A DNA stretch of 64,000 bases from Bradyrhizobium japonicum USDA 6 (GTDB taxonomy: Bacteria; Pseudomonadota; Alphaproteobacteria; Rhizobiales; Xanthobacteraceae): NCBI RefSeq assembly GCF_000284375.1, contig NC_017249.1, positions 3,822,001 through 3,886,000 on the forward strand, in the 5' to 3' direction. The notes beneath the pieces were generated by a model. It ran no database searches, was not told where the DNA came from, and saw only the letters and a program-made list of their open reading frames with translations. Below are positions 27,758-36,048 of this stretch, one piece after another; position 1 is the first letter of the stretch, and every line of letters begins with the position of its first letter. Both the position numbers and the translations under genes were made by a program.

Positions 27758-28438
27758 ATGCCAGAACTTCATGTCGATGGACCGCTTCAACCGGGCGATC
27801 GCGCACCGGACATCGTGCTGGACGCCATCACACGCGACGGAACGATCTCGCTCCAGGATTTTCGCGGGCACAGTCCGATATTGATCGGCTTGTTTCGCGG
27901 GCTGCACTGCCCGTTCTGTCGGCGCCACATCGCGGCACAGGCGCAGCTTGACGCAGCCCTGCGCGACAAGGGCGTCGAAAGTCTCACGGTCGTCAATACG
28001 CCCATCGAACGCGCGCGGCTCTACTTCCGCTATCATCCCTTGCCCAATCTGCTCGCCGCGTCCGACCCCGAGCGGGTCTCGCACCGCGCGTTCGGCCTGC
28101 CCACTATCGAGTTTACGGAGAACGAAACCGAGTGGCCGCGCAAGGTGGGTATGGACGTCGTCAAGAGCATGCAGGTGGACATGCCCGGGGAGTTGCCCGG
28201 GCCAATGAATCGCTTGGCGGCCGCCGAGCAGCTCAACAATAAGGACGGTTACGAGATGATGGAGGCCGATCAGCGCATGGCGGCAACGGGCCAGGGCCAG
28301 CTGTTCGGCCAGTTCCTGCTCGATCGCGAGGGGATCGTGCGCTGGACCTTCACCGAGGTTCCTGAAGGCGGCCACCGCATGTTCGGGGCTCCGAGCCCTC
28401 AGGAGTTGATGTCGGCCGCATCGCAGGTGGCGAGCTAG
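27758..28438 (+). CDS. AhpC/TSA-family peroxiredoxin-like protein
   Basis: 226 residues from ATG 27758 with GAAGGAG upstream. Thioredoxin fold: GDRAPDIVLDAITRDG at the start, and the redox motif GLHCPFCRRH with Cys51-x2-Cys54. A CxxC pair is closer to thioredoxin or AhpC-like disulfide reductases than to 2-Cys peroxiredoxins with a single peroxidatic Cys, so it may reduce disulfides. It has a long insertion around residues 120-180. No signal peptide, so cytoplasmic. Probably co-transcribed with the cyclase gene and convergent with the HemD-like gene. Confidence 0.8.
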   Translation: MPELHVDGPLQPGDRAPDIVLDAITRDGTISLQDFRGHSPILIGLFRGLHCPFCRRHIAAQAQLDAALRDKGVESLTVVNTPIERARLYFRYHPLPNLLAASDPERVSHRAFGLPTIEFTENETEWPRKVGMDVVKSMQVDMPGELPGPMNRLAAAEQLNNKDGYEMMEADQRMAATGQGQLFGQFLLDREGIVRWTFTEVPEGGHRMFGAPSPQELMSAASQVAS

Positions 28439-28455
28439 GCATCGTCGGCTGGTGA

Positions 28456-29295
28456 TTAACCCGCCACCTTCGGCCGCTTCTCGGCGAGCGCTGCCGCCAT
28501 CGCCGAGATCAGCGGGCGCATGAAATAGTGGTCTTCCGCCGGCGCGATGTCCGTGCGCAGGCCATGCGCGGCGAGCTCTCCCGACACCGCAGGGCCCACT
28601 GACGCGATCAGCGTCCGCTCCAACCCCGCGCGCAACTTCGCCTCGCTGCCGTGTGCCTTCGCGGCTTCCACGAGGCGGCGGACCTGGCCAAGATTGGTCA
28701 GCGCGATGGAATCGATCCGCCCCTCGGCCATGTCGTCGATGGCGGCGACGATGTTGGCATCCGCCGCCTTGGAATCGTAGGCATAAGGCAGCACGGTGTC
28801 GACATCGGCGCCTTGGGCGGCAAGCGCGCCGGTCAGTGCGCTGTGATCCTTGTCCGGATAAAGCTGAAGGCCGACGCGTCGCCCGTTCAGATCGAGCCTG
28901 CCCAGCATTTCGATCACGCCCTCGGTGGTCGGCTTCTCCGTGGTCTGCTGCGCATCGAGGGAGATCTCGCGCAACGCCTTGCCGGGCTTCGGGCCGCGGG
29001 TGAATTTTCGCGACTTGGCAAGCGCTGCGACCAGAGCTTGGTCGAGACCACGGGTCCGCGCGAGCTTCATGATCCGCCGCAGGCCTTCGCCCGTCATCAG
29101 CACGAGGTCGTCAAAGGGTTGGTCGATGGCGCGGCGGATCCAGGCCTCGACCGGGGCGGGATCGGGCGCGTCGTGAATGGAGAACATCGGGCACTGCACG
29201 ACTTCGGCACCTTGCTCCGCCAGAAGCTTTGAAAACTGCGCCTCCTCGCGCGTCTCCAGGATCAGGATGCGGTAGCCGTTCAAGCGGTCGGCCAT
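28456..29295 (-). CDS. Uroporphyrinogen-III synthase family protein (HemD-like)
   Basis: 279 residues from ATG 29295 (a longer frame to 29361 is unlikely). The HemD fold is recognisable from [77 protein letters not shown] and [24 protein letters not shown]. The enzyme closes hydroxymethylbilane to uroporphyrinogen III for heme and cobalamin. No other heme genes lie nearby, so this could be a second copy with a special role rather than the housekeeping hemD. It shares a short divergent promoter region with purU. Confidence 0.82.
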   Translation of the reverse strand: MADRLNGYRILILETREEAQFSKLLAEQGAEVVQCPMFSIHDAPDPAPVEAWIRRAIDQPFDDLVLMTGEGLRRIMKLARTRGLDQALVAALAKSRKFTRGPKPGKALREISLDAQQTTEKPTTEGVIEMLGRLDLNGRRVGLQLYPDKDHSALTGALAAQGADVDTVLPYAYDSKAADANIVAAIDDMAEGRIDSIALTNLGQVRRLVEAAKAHGSEAKLRAGLERTLIASVGPAVSGELAAHGLRTDIAPAEDHYFMRPLISAMAAALAEKRPKVAG

Positions 29296-29483
29296 GGGTG
29301 TGCTCCGGCGGTAAACTGCAATGGTCCGTTCATCCTGACTCCGCGCTTTATGTAGAAGCAAGTCTTGGGATCAAAGTCTTGGGATCAAGTCTTGGGATTG
29401 GCGCAAGGGCAGGGTCGGTGATAGAGCAGGGCGCAAATCGCGGGTCGCTCCGCACCCCGTTGCACAAACCTTCATCAAGAGCC
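29296..29483. promoter_or_regulatory. Divergent region hemD-like / purU containing a triple tandem repeat
   Basis: Three consecutive near-identical units at 29358-29370, 29371-29384 and 29385-29397: CAAGTCTTGGGAT, CAAAGTCTTGGGAT and CAAGTCTTGGGAT. The array is 40 bases and lies about 87 bases from purU and 63 from the hemD-like start. It could be a repeated operator or a slippage-prone tract. No clear promoter hexamers were assigned. Confidence 0.6.
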
Positions 29484-30347
29484 ATGCCCGATCATCAATA
29501 TGTCCTGACCCTGTCCTGTCCGGATCGTCCCGGCATCGTCTCGGCGGTGTCGACCTTCCTGGCCCACAACGGACAGAACATTCTCGATGCCCAGCAGTTC
29601 GACGACGTCGAGACCAAGAAGTTCTTCATGCGCGTGGTGTTCACCGCCGCCGATCTCGCCGTGGAGCTGTCGGCGCTCCAAACCGGCTTTGCCGCGATCG
29701 CGGAGCGTTTCGGCATGGATTGGCAGATGCGCGACCGTGCCGCGCATCGCAAGGTGATGCTGCTGGTGTCGAAGTCCGACCATTGCCTGGTCGACATCCT
29801 CTATCGCTGGCGCACCGGCGAGCTGCCGATGGTCCCGACCGCAATCGTCTCCAACCATCCGCGCGAGGTCTATGCCGGGCTCGATTTCGGCGGCATCCCG
29901 TTCCACCATCTGCCTGTCACCAAGGAGACCAAGCGCGAGCAGGAGGCGCAGATCCTCGATCTCGTCGCCAAGACCGGCACCGATCTCGTCGTGCTCGCGC
30001 GCTACATGCAGATCCTGTCGGACGATCTTTCTGCCAAGCTTTCCGGCCGCTGCATCAACATCCACCACTCGTTCCTGCCGGGCTTCAAGGGCGCAAAGCC
30101 CTATCACCAGGCCCATGAGCGCGGCGTCAAGCTGATCGGCGCCACCGCCCATTACGTCACGCGCGACCTCGACGAAGGCCCGATCGTCGATCAGGACGTC
30201 GAGCGCATCAGCCACCGCGACACGCCGGAGGATCTCGTCCGCAAGGGCCGCGATATCGAGCGGCGCGTGCTGGCCCGCGCGATCCGCTACCACCTCGACG
30301 ACCGCGTCATCCTCAACGGCCGCAAGACCGTGGTGTTCATGGATTGA
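29484..30347 (+). CDS. purU: Formyltetrahydrofolate deformylase
   Basis: 287 residues, the usual length, from ATG 29484. An N-terminal ACT domain ([20 protein letters not shown], residues 6-25) is followed by a formyltransferase fold with [11 protein letters not shown] (catalytic Asn and His) and [18 protein letters not shown] (catalytic Asp). It hydrolyses 10-formyl-tetrahydrofolate to formate and tetrahydrofolate in the cytoplasm, balancing one-carbon pools with methionine and glycine. Convergent with a small lipoprotein gene across a palindromic repeat. Confidence 0.95.
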   Translation: MPDHQYVLTLSCPDRPGIVSAVSTFLAHNGQNILDAQQFDDVETKKFFMRVVFTAADLAVELSALQTGFAAIAERFGMDWQMRDRAAHRKVMLLVSKSDHCLVDILYRWRTGELPMVPTAIVSNHPREVYAGLDFGGIPFHHLPVTKETKREQEAQILDLVAKTGTDLVVLARYMQILSDDLSAKLSGRCINIHHSFLPGFKGAKPYHQAHERGVKLIGATAHYVTRDLDEGPIVDQDVERISHRDTPEDLVRKGRDIERRVLARAIRYHLDDRVILNGRKTVVFMD

Positions 30348-30353
30348 TTGCCC

Positions 30354-30452
30354 GTCGTTCCGGAGCGCGCGACGCGCGAATCCGGAACCTCGAGATTCCC
30401 CGGTGCGCAATTGCGCACCATAGGTCGCCTCTGCGAGCCGCCCCGGAGTGAC
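30354..30452. repeat. Palindromic intergenic repeat after purU
   Basis: Begins GTCGTTCCGGAGCGCGCG and ends GGAGTGAC, with GCGCGCGACGCGCG and a perfect 18-base palindrome GGTGCGCAATTGCGCACC (30402-30419) inside. The palindrome core TGCGCAATTGCGCA is the same as in the element at 14630. It lies in the gap between convergent genes and may act as a bidirectional structural element. Confidence 0.75.
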
Positions 30453-30472
30453 AGCGAGATCGTTGTCGTGCC

Positions 30473-30757
30473 TCAGCGCACCGCACCGCCCGACGTGGAC
30501 CCCGTCGCACCCTTCTGCGCCTGCTCTTCCTTCTCGCGATCGGCCGCCGGCAGCAGCCGCTTGCGTTCGCGCTCTTTCATGTAGGCGTCGTATTGCGGCG
30601 TGCCGGGCCGCGGCGGTGCGTCGGCCGGCAGGCCACCGGCCCATTGCGGGACGTAGTCGCCCATGCCGGCGGACAGCTTTTCGTTGACGGTGCCGCAGCC
30701 GGACAGCCCCGCGGCGAGCGCTACGAGGGTGAGGACGGAGCGGAAGGGTTTGAGCAT
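30473..30757 (-). CDS. Small outer-membrane-type lipoprotein
   Basis: 94 residues. The signal peptide MLKPFRSVLTLVALAAGLSG leads into the lipobox LSGC, with lipidated Cys at residue 21. The mature part is proline-rich then strongly charged (KERERKRLLPAADREKEEQA). No known domain recognised. The residue after Cys is Gly, not Asp, so outer-membrane sorting by Lol is expected. Stands alone between purU and the 520-base gap. Confidence 0.75.
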   Translation of the reverse strand: MLKPFRSVLTLVALAAGLSGCGTVNEKLSAGMGDYVPQWAGGLPADAPPRPGTPQYDAYMKERERKRLLPAADREKEEQAQKGATGSTSGGAVR

Positions 30758-31277
30758 TGTGCGCGCGCGAATTCAGTCAGGTTGGGCGCCGGGTTAGGCT
30801 GGCGCGGGAAGAGTAGTCTTCAACAAGGTAAAATAGACTTATTCGAGGTAGGTAATTAACTACCGATTTGCGGTGAGCCGAAGCCTCGCCGGTGTCCGAA
30901 TTCTGCAAAAGAAAGACGAAATCCTCCATCCACGCGGCCGGCCGCTTTCTAGACTGTGGCAAGGGGCGCGCGACAAACTGGCTTGGTCGGCGGCGGGGCT
31001 TTTTCGTTGACAGGTCCATTTTATTTGTACATTCGTACAAATAGGAACGACCGGGATGGGGATGCTCGGGTTACCCCGACGTAACCAAGGCATCGCTCCT
31101 GTCGTCGGCAATCGGGACGCGCGGCTTGCGCCGAATGGTCGCCAAACGTCCGATTGACAATAAGGGCGCGAAAGACGCCATGTGGCGCGACATCGCGCGT
31201 GCGTGAGCTAAGGTTGAGCCAAGGACCGGGCACTCGGTCCGGCGCAAGAGGTCAGGAATGAAGGGGAGGGACATCTG
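30758..31277. promoter_or_regulatory. 520-base gap upstream of livK cluster 2 with palindromes
   Basis: No supported gene. It carries an operator-like perfect inverted repeat ATTTGTAC-ATTC-GTACAAAT (31023-31042), 11 bases after a TTGACA hexamer (31007-31012); an imperfect AT-rich palindrome GGTAG/CTACC around TAATTA (30848-30865); a second TTGACA at 31154; and a hairpin GGACCG/CGGTCC (31223-31240) in the leader, 37 bases before the livK start. This is plausibly the promoter and operator zone of liv cluster 2 and of the divergent lipoprotein gene. Confidence 0.5.
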
Positions 31278-32468
31278 ATGTTCGAACGGAAGACGTTTTC
31301 TTACAAGGTCTCTTGGACCGCAGCAGCGGCCGCCATCGCGGGCCTTGCGGCCATCGTGCCGGCCAAGGCCGAGGACACCGTCAAGGTCGGCCTGATCCTG
31401 CCGATGACCGGCGGCCAGGCCTCGACCGGCAAGCAGATCGAGAACGCGATCAAGCTCTACATGCAGCAGAAGGGCGACACCGTCGCCGGCAAGAAGATCG
31501 AGATCATCCTCAAGGACGACGCCGCGATTCCGGACAAGACCAAGACGGCCGCGCAGGAGCTGATCGTCAACGACAAGGTCAATTTCATCGCCGGCTTCGG
31601 CGTGACGCCAGCCGCGCTCGCGGCCGCGCCGCTCGCAACCCAGGCCAAGATCCCGGAAGTCGTGATGGCGGCCGGCACCTCCATCATCACCGAGCGCTCG
31701 CCCTACATCGTGCGCACCAGCTTCACGCTGGCGCAGTCCTCGACCATCATCGCCGACTGGGCGGTGAAGAACGGCATCAAGAAGGTGGCGACGCTCACCT
31801 CCGACTACGCGCCGGGCAACGACGCGCTGAACTTCTTCAAGCAGAATTTCACTGCCGGCGGCGGTGAGGTGGTCGAAGAGGTGAAGACGCCGCTCGCCAA
31901 TCCCGATTTCGCGCCGTTCCTCCAGCGCATGAAGGACGCCAAGCCCGACGCGATCTTCGTGTTCGTGCCGGCCGGCCAGGGCGGCAATTTCATGAAGCAG
32001 TATGCCGAGCGCGGCCTCGACAAGGCCGGCATCAAGGTGATCGGACCGGGCGACGTCACCGACGACGACCTGCTCAACAACATGGGCGATGCCGTGCTCG
32101 GCACGGTCACCGCGCATCTGTATTCCGCGGCGCATCCCTCGCAGATGAACAAGGATTTCGTCGCGGCCTACAAGAAGGCCTTCGGCAACCGTCCGGGCTT
32201 CATGGCCGTGAGCGGCTATGACGGCATCCACCTCATCTACGAGGCGCTGAAGAAGACCAATGGCGACACCGACGGCACCAAGCTGGTCGAAGCCATGAAG
32301 GGCCAGAAGTGGGAAAGCCCGCGCGGCCCGATCTCGATCGACCCCGAGACCCGCGACATCGTGCAGAACATCTACATCCGCAAGGTCGAGAAGGTCGACG
32401 GCGAGCTCTATAATGTCGAGTTCGCGACCTTCGAAGCCGTCAAGGATCTCGGCAAGACCAAGAAGTGA
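31278..32468 (+). CDS. livK: Periplasmic branched-chain amino acid-type binding protein, cluster 2
   Basis: 396 residues, with a long signal peptide cleaved after PAKA near residue 31. The mature part starts EDTVKVGLILPMTGGQASTG, the classic Peripla_BP_6 opening. ATG 31278 is preceded by GGGGAGGG. It binds the ligand in the periplasm and delivers it to LivHM. First gene of a five-gene plus-strand cluster with a full set of components; a palindromic repeat follows it directly. Confidence 0.92.
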   Translation: MFERKTFSYKVSWTAAAAAIAGLAAIVPAKAEDTVKVGLILPMTGGQASTGKQIENAIKLYMQQKGDTVAGKKIEIILKDDAAIPDKTKTAAQELIVNDKVNFIAGFGVTPAALAAAPLATQAKIPEVVMAAGTSIITERSPYIVRTSFTLAQSSTIIADWAVKNGIKKVATLTSDYAPGNDALNFFKQNFTAGGGEVVEEVKTPLANPDFAPFLQRMKDAKPDAIFVFVPAGQGGNFMKQYAERGLDKAGIKVIGPGDVTDDDLLNNMGDAVLGTVTAHLYSAAHPSQMNKDFVAAYKKAFGNRPGFMAVSGYDGIHLIYEALKKTNGDTDGTKLVEAMKGQKWESPRGPISIDPETRDIVQNIYIRKVEKVDGELYNVEFATFEAVKDLGKTKK

Positions 32469-32482
32469 CGCGCGAAAGCGCG

Positions 32483-32573
32483 TCATCCCCGAGCGCGCTT
32501 AGCGCGCATCGGGGATCTCGACGTGATGGAAATGGATTCCGGGTTCAGCGCTGCGCGCTGCCCCGGAATGACG
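32483..32573. repeat. Palindromic intergenic repeat between livK and livH, cluster 2
   Basis: Runs from GTCATCCCCGAGCGCGC to GGAATGAC and contains GAGCGCGCT/AGCGCGC with CCCCG/CGGGG arms, then AGCGCTGCGCGCT flanked by TCCGGG and CCCCGGA. Same GTCAT...ATGAC boundaries as elements elsewhere in the window. It may hold up mRNA decay so that more binding protein than permease is made. Confidence 0.75.
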
Positions 32574-32602
32574 AGTGATTACCAGGGTTCACCCGGCTTC
32601 CG

Positions 32603-33472
32603 ATGACCTCTATCCTCACCAACCTGTTCGATGGCGTTGCCTACGGCATGCTGCTGTTCGTGCTCGCTTGCGGGCTTGCGGTCACGCTCGGCCTGATGAA
32701 CTTCGTCAATCTCGCCCACGGCGCCTTCGCCATGGCCGGCGGCTATGTCTGCATGGTCCTGGTCAACCGGATGGGCTGGCCGTTCTTCGCAGCACTGCCG
32801 CTCGCCTTCGTCTCGTCGGCTGCGATCGGCATCGTGCTGGAGCGAACGCTCTACCGCCATCTCTATACGCGCAGCCATCTCGACCAGGTGCTGTTCACGA
32901 TCGGTCTCACGTTCATGTCGGTCGCGGCCGTCGACTACATCCAGGGCTCGTCGCGCGTCTTCATCAATTTGCCGGCTGCGCTCCAGGGCCAGTTCGACGT
33001 GTTCGGCGTCGGTATCGGCCGCTACCGGTTGATGATCATCGTGATCTGCGGCCTGCTCACCATTGGTCTCCAGATGGTGCTGGCCAAGACCCGTTTCGGC
33101 AGCCGGCTGCGCGCCGCGGTCGATGATCCCCGTGCCGCGAGCGGCCTTGGCATCAACGTGCCGCAGGTGTTCGCCTTCACCTTTGCCTTCGGTTGCGGGC
33201 TCGCCGGTCTCGGCGGCGCGCTAAGCGCCGAGATCCTCGGCCTCGATCCGTATTTCCCGCTGAAGTTCATGATCTACTTCCTGATCGTGGTCACCGTCGG
33301 CGGCTCGTCCTCGATCACCGGGCCGTTCCTGGCCTCGCTCCTGCTCGGCATCGGCGACGTCGCCGGCAAATATTACGTGCCGAAGATGGGCCCCTTCGTG
33401 ATCTACACCATGATGATCGTGATCCTGATCTGGCGCCCGAACGGCCTGTTCGGCCGCACGGCCGCGCGTTGA
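32603..33472 (+). CDS. livH: Branched-chain amino acid-type ABC transporter permease (LivH-like), cluster 2
   Basis: 289 residues and about eight hydrophobic helices. MTSILTNLFDGVAYGMLLFV and LMNFVNLAHGAFAMAGGYV match the conserved LivH start. AAVDDPRAASGLGIN is the ATPase-contact loop and FLIVVTVGGSSSITGP the late helix pair. It starts 134 bases after livK and ends seven bases before livM. Confidence 0.94.
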   Translation: MTSILTNLFDGVAYGMLLFVLACGLAVTLGLMNFVNLAHGAFAMAGGYVCMVLVNRMGWPFFAALPLAFVSSAAIGIVLERTLYRHLYTRSHLDQVLFTIGLTFMSVAAVDYIQGSSRVFINLPAALQGQFDVFGVGIGRYRLMIIVICGLLTIGLQMVLAKTRFGSRLRAAVDDPRAASGLGINVPQVFAFTFAFGCGLAGLGGALSAEILGLDPYFPLKFMIYFLIVVTVGGSSSITGPFLASLLLGIGDVAGKYYVPKMGPFVIYTMMIVILIWRPNGLFGRTAAR

Positions 33473-33479
33473 GGCCGCC

Positions 33480-34508
33480 ATGAGCGCTTCCTCCGACGTC
33501 GGTTATCACGCCCAGCGCCAGGCGCGCTGGCACTACGGCGAAGTCGCCTTCTGGCTCGTCGTGCTGGCCTGCGGCTTCGCATTCCCCACGCGCTATCTGA
33601 TCATGACCGACATCCTGCGGCTGGCGCTGTTCGCGATGTCGCTCGATCTCATCCTCGGTTATGCCGGCATCGTCTCGCTCGGCCACGCCGCTTTCTTCGG
33701 CGTCGGCGCCTACGCCGCGGGGCTCCTCGCCTTGCATGGGATCATCAACGAGCCCGTGCTCGCGCTGATCGTAGCCGGCCTTGCCGCGATGGTGCTGGGT
33801 TTCGCCACTAGCTTCCTGGTGATCCGGGGCGTCGATCTGACCCGGCTGATGGTCACGCTCGGCATCGCGCTGCTGCTGGAAGCGCTCGCCGAGCGCTTCT
33901 CCAACATCACCGGCGGCACCGACGGCCTCCAGGGCATCGAGATGCAGCCGATCTTCGGCGAGATTCCGTTCGACATGTTCGGCAAGACCGGCTTCTTCTA
34001 CTCGCTGGCGGTGCTGTTCCTGTTGTTCCTGTTCGCCCGCCGCGTCGTGCATTCGCCGTTCGGGCTGTCGCTGCGCGCGATCAAGAACAATCCGCTGCGC
34101 GCAGCCGCCATCGGCATCCCTGTCAACCGCCGCCTGATCGCGATCTACACGCTCGCGGCGTTCTATGCCGGCATTGCGGGCGCGCTGTTCACCCAGACCA
34201 CGGCGATCGCCTCCCTCGACGTGTTCGCCTTCGAGCGCTCTGCCGATTTGATGCTGGTGCTCGTCATCGGCGGGACCGGCTATCTCTATGGCGGGCTGGT
34301 CGGCGCGGTGGTGTTCCGCATGCTCCAGGAATTGTTCTCCACCATCACCCCGCAATATTGGCAGTTCTGGATCGGTCTCGTGCTGGTCGTGATCGTGCTG
34401 GTCGGCCGCCAGCGCCTGCATCGCTGGGTGCTGTACGTGCCGAACCTGGTCATCAAGCAGGTTGCCGGACGCAAGGCCGTCGTTGCCGTGCCGGAGAGCG
34501 ACGCATGA
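33480..34508 (+). CDS. livM: Branched-chain amino acid-type ABC transporter permease (LivM-like), cluster 2
   Basis: 342 residues with nine or ten hydrophobic helices. SLDLILGYAGIVSLGHAAFFGVGAY is the conserved LivM segment, and RAIKNNPLRAAAIGIP is the coupling loop. The TGA overlaps the livG start as ATGA, so the permease and its ATPase are translationally coupled. Confidence 0.94.
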   Translation: MSASSDVGYHAQRQARWHYGEVAFWLVVLACGFAFPTRYLIMTDILRLALFAMSLDLILGYAGIVSLGHAAFFGVGAYAAGLLALHGIINEPVLALIVAGLAAMVLGFATSFLVIRGVDLTRLMVTLGIALLLEALAERFSNITGGTDGLQGIEMQPIFGEIPFDMFGKTGFFYSLAVLFLLFLFARRVVHSPFGLSLRAIKNNPLRAAAIGIPVNRRLIAIYTLAAFYAGIAGALFTQTTAIASLDVFAFERSADLMLVLVIGGTGYLYGGLVGAVVFRMLQELFSTITPQYWQFWIGLVLVVIVLVGRQRLHRWVLYVPNLVIKQVAGRKAVVAVPESDA

Positions 34509-35260
34509 CCATCGCGCTCGAAACCCAGAACCTCGAAAAGCAGTTCGGCGGCCTGCGCGTGACGCGGGACCTGTCGCTCAAGATCGAGCAGGGCGCCCGC
34601 CACGCGCTGATCGGCCCGAACGGCGCCGGCAAGACCACTGTGATCAACCAACTGACCGGCGTGCTGAAGCCGAACTCGGGCCGGATCCTGCTCGAAGGCC
34701 AGGACATTACCGATCTGCCGGTGCACAAGCGCGTGCTGCGCGGCCTGTCGCGCACCTTCCAGATCAACCAGCTCTATCCCGACCTGACCCCGCTCGAGAC
34801 CATCGGCCTCGCCGTTTCCGAGCGCCTCGGCCATGGCGGCGACTGGTGGCGGCGGATGGGCACGCGGAGCGACGTCAATGGCGAGATCGCCGATCTCCTG
34901 AGGCGCTTCCATCTGCTCGACGTGATGAACGAAGAGACCGTGACGCTGCCTTACGGCAAGCAACGCCTGCTCGAGATCGCGGTCGCGATCGCCGCCAAGC
35001 CGCGCGTGCTGCTGCTCGACGAGCCTGCCGCCGGCGTGCCGGAGAGCGAACGCCACGACATTCTTGCGGTCGTAGGCAGCCTGCCGCGCGACGTGACCGT
35101 GCTCCTGATCGAGCACGACATGGACCTCGTCTTCTCCTTCGCCGACCGCATCTCGGTATTGGTCTCGGGCGCGCTGCTCACCGAAGGTCCGCCCGACGTG
35201 GTCGCGCGCGACCCGCAGGTCAAGGCCGTCTATCTCGGCGAGGAGGCGGTCAATGTCTGA
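34505..35260 (+). CDS. livG: Branched-chain amino acid-type ABC transporter ATP-binding protein (LivG-like), cluster 2
   Basis: 251 residues from ATG 34505, fixed by the ATGA overlap with livM. Walker A GPNGAGKT, RGLSRTFQINQLYP, signature LPYGKQRLLE, Walker B VLLLDEPAAGVP and LIEHDMDLVF. Overlaps livF by eight bases, the usual layout for these clusters. Confidence 0.93.
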   Translation: MTIALETQNLEKQFGGLRVTRDLSLKIEQGARHALIGPNGAGKTTVINQLTGVLKPNSGRILLEGQDITDLPVHKRVLRGLSRTFQINQLYPDLTPLETIGLAVSERLGHGGDWWRRMGTRSDVNGEIADLLRRFHLLDVMNEETVTLPYGKQRLLEIAVAIAAKPRVLLLDEPAAGVPESERHDILAVVGSLPRDVTVLLIEHDMDLVFSFADRISVLVSGALLTEGPPDVVARDPQVKAVYLGEEAVNV

Positions 35261-35969
35261 CCTGCTCGCGATCGACGCCCTGCGCGCCGGCTATGGCGAG
35301 GCGGTGGTGCTGCCCAACATGTCCCTGCGCCTCGCCGAGGGACAGGTGCTTGCGTTGCTGGGCCGCAACGGCACCGGCAAGACCACGCTGATCAACTCCA
35401 TCGTCGGCGTGACCCGCCGTTTCTCCGGCTCGGTCGCGCTCGCCGGCACCGATGTCACGAGCTTGCGGCCCGATCAGCGGGCGCGGGCCGGCATTGGCTG
35501 GGTGCCGCAGGAGCGCAACATCTTCCGCTCGCTGACGGTGGAAGAAAACATGACCGCGGTGGCGCAGCCCGGCCCCTGGACGGTCGAGAGGGTCTACGAG
35601 ATGTTCCCGCGGCTGAAGGAGCGGCGGACCAATTTCGGCAACCAGCTCTCTGGTGGCGAGCAGCAGATGCTGGCGATCGGCCGGGCGCTGACCCTCAACC
35701 CCAAAGTTCTGCTGCTGGACGAGCCGACCGAGGGCCTCGCCCCCATCATCGTCGAGGAGCTTCTGAAGGCGATCGGCACCATCACCCGGGCGGGCGGCAT
35801 CTGCTCGATCATCGTCGAGCAGAACGCGCAAAAGATTCTGGGGCTCGCCGACCGTGTTGTGATATTGGAGCGCGGAACGATCGTCCACGACGCCCCGAGC
35901 GCCGCGCTGAAGGCCGACCCGTCGGTTCTCGAGCGCCACCTCGGCGTCGCAGGGGCGGCGGCCCACTAA
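35253..35969 (+). CDS. livF: Branched-chain amino acid-type ABC transporter ATP-binding protein (LivF-like), cluster 2
   Basis: 238 residues. Walker A GRNGTGKT, GIGWVPQERNIFRSLTVEEN (LivF-type), signature LSGGEQQML, Walker B VLLLDEPTEGLAP and IVEQNAQKIL. Last gene of liv cluster 2. A nested inverted repeat follows its stop within a few bases. Confidence 0.93.
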   Translation: MSDLLAIDALRAGYGEAVVLPNMSLRLAEGQVLALLGRNGTGKTTLINSIVGVTRRFSGSVALAGTDVTSLRPDQRARAGIGWVPQERNIFRSLTVEENMTAVAQPGPWTVERVYEMFPRLKERRTNFGNQLSGGEQQMLAIGRALTLNPKVLLLDEPTEGLAPIIVEELLKAIGTITRAGGICSIIVEQNAQKILGLADRVVILERGTIVHDAPSAALKADPSVLERHLGVAGAAAH

Positions 35970-35972
35970 GTG

Positions 35973-36028
35973 CTCTGACGCGTTTTCTTAACGCGAACCG
36001 GTACCCACTTCGCTTGAAAACGCTATAG
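35973..36028. repeat. Nested inverted repeat after livF
   Basis: Outer arms GCGTTTTC (35980-35987) and GAAAACGC (36016-36023) enclose inner arms GCGAA (35993-35997) and TTCGC (36009-36013) around CCGGTACCC. I recall this sequence type as a frequent dispersed element in Bradyrhizobium and relatives. It lies between livF and the MetE-like gene and could act as a partial terminator. Confidence 0.6.
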
Positions 36029-36048
36029 AAAATACCCGGGAGTAGAAA

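Noticed and set aside
30777..31111. Minus-strand frames of 83-87 codons in the 520-base gap
   Set aside because: No ribosome site, no recognisable domain, and they overlap the dyad and promoter-like sequences. Treated as non-coding.
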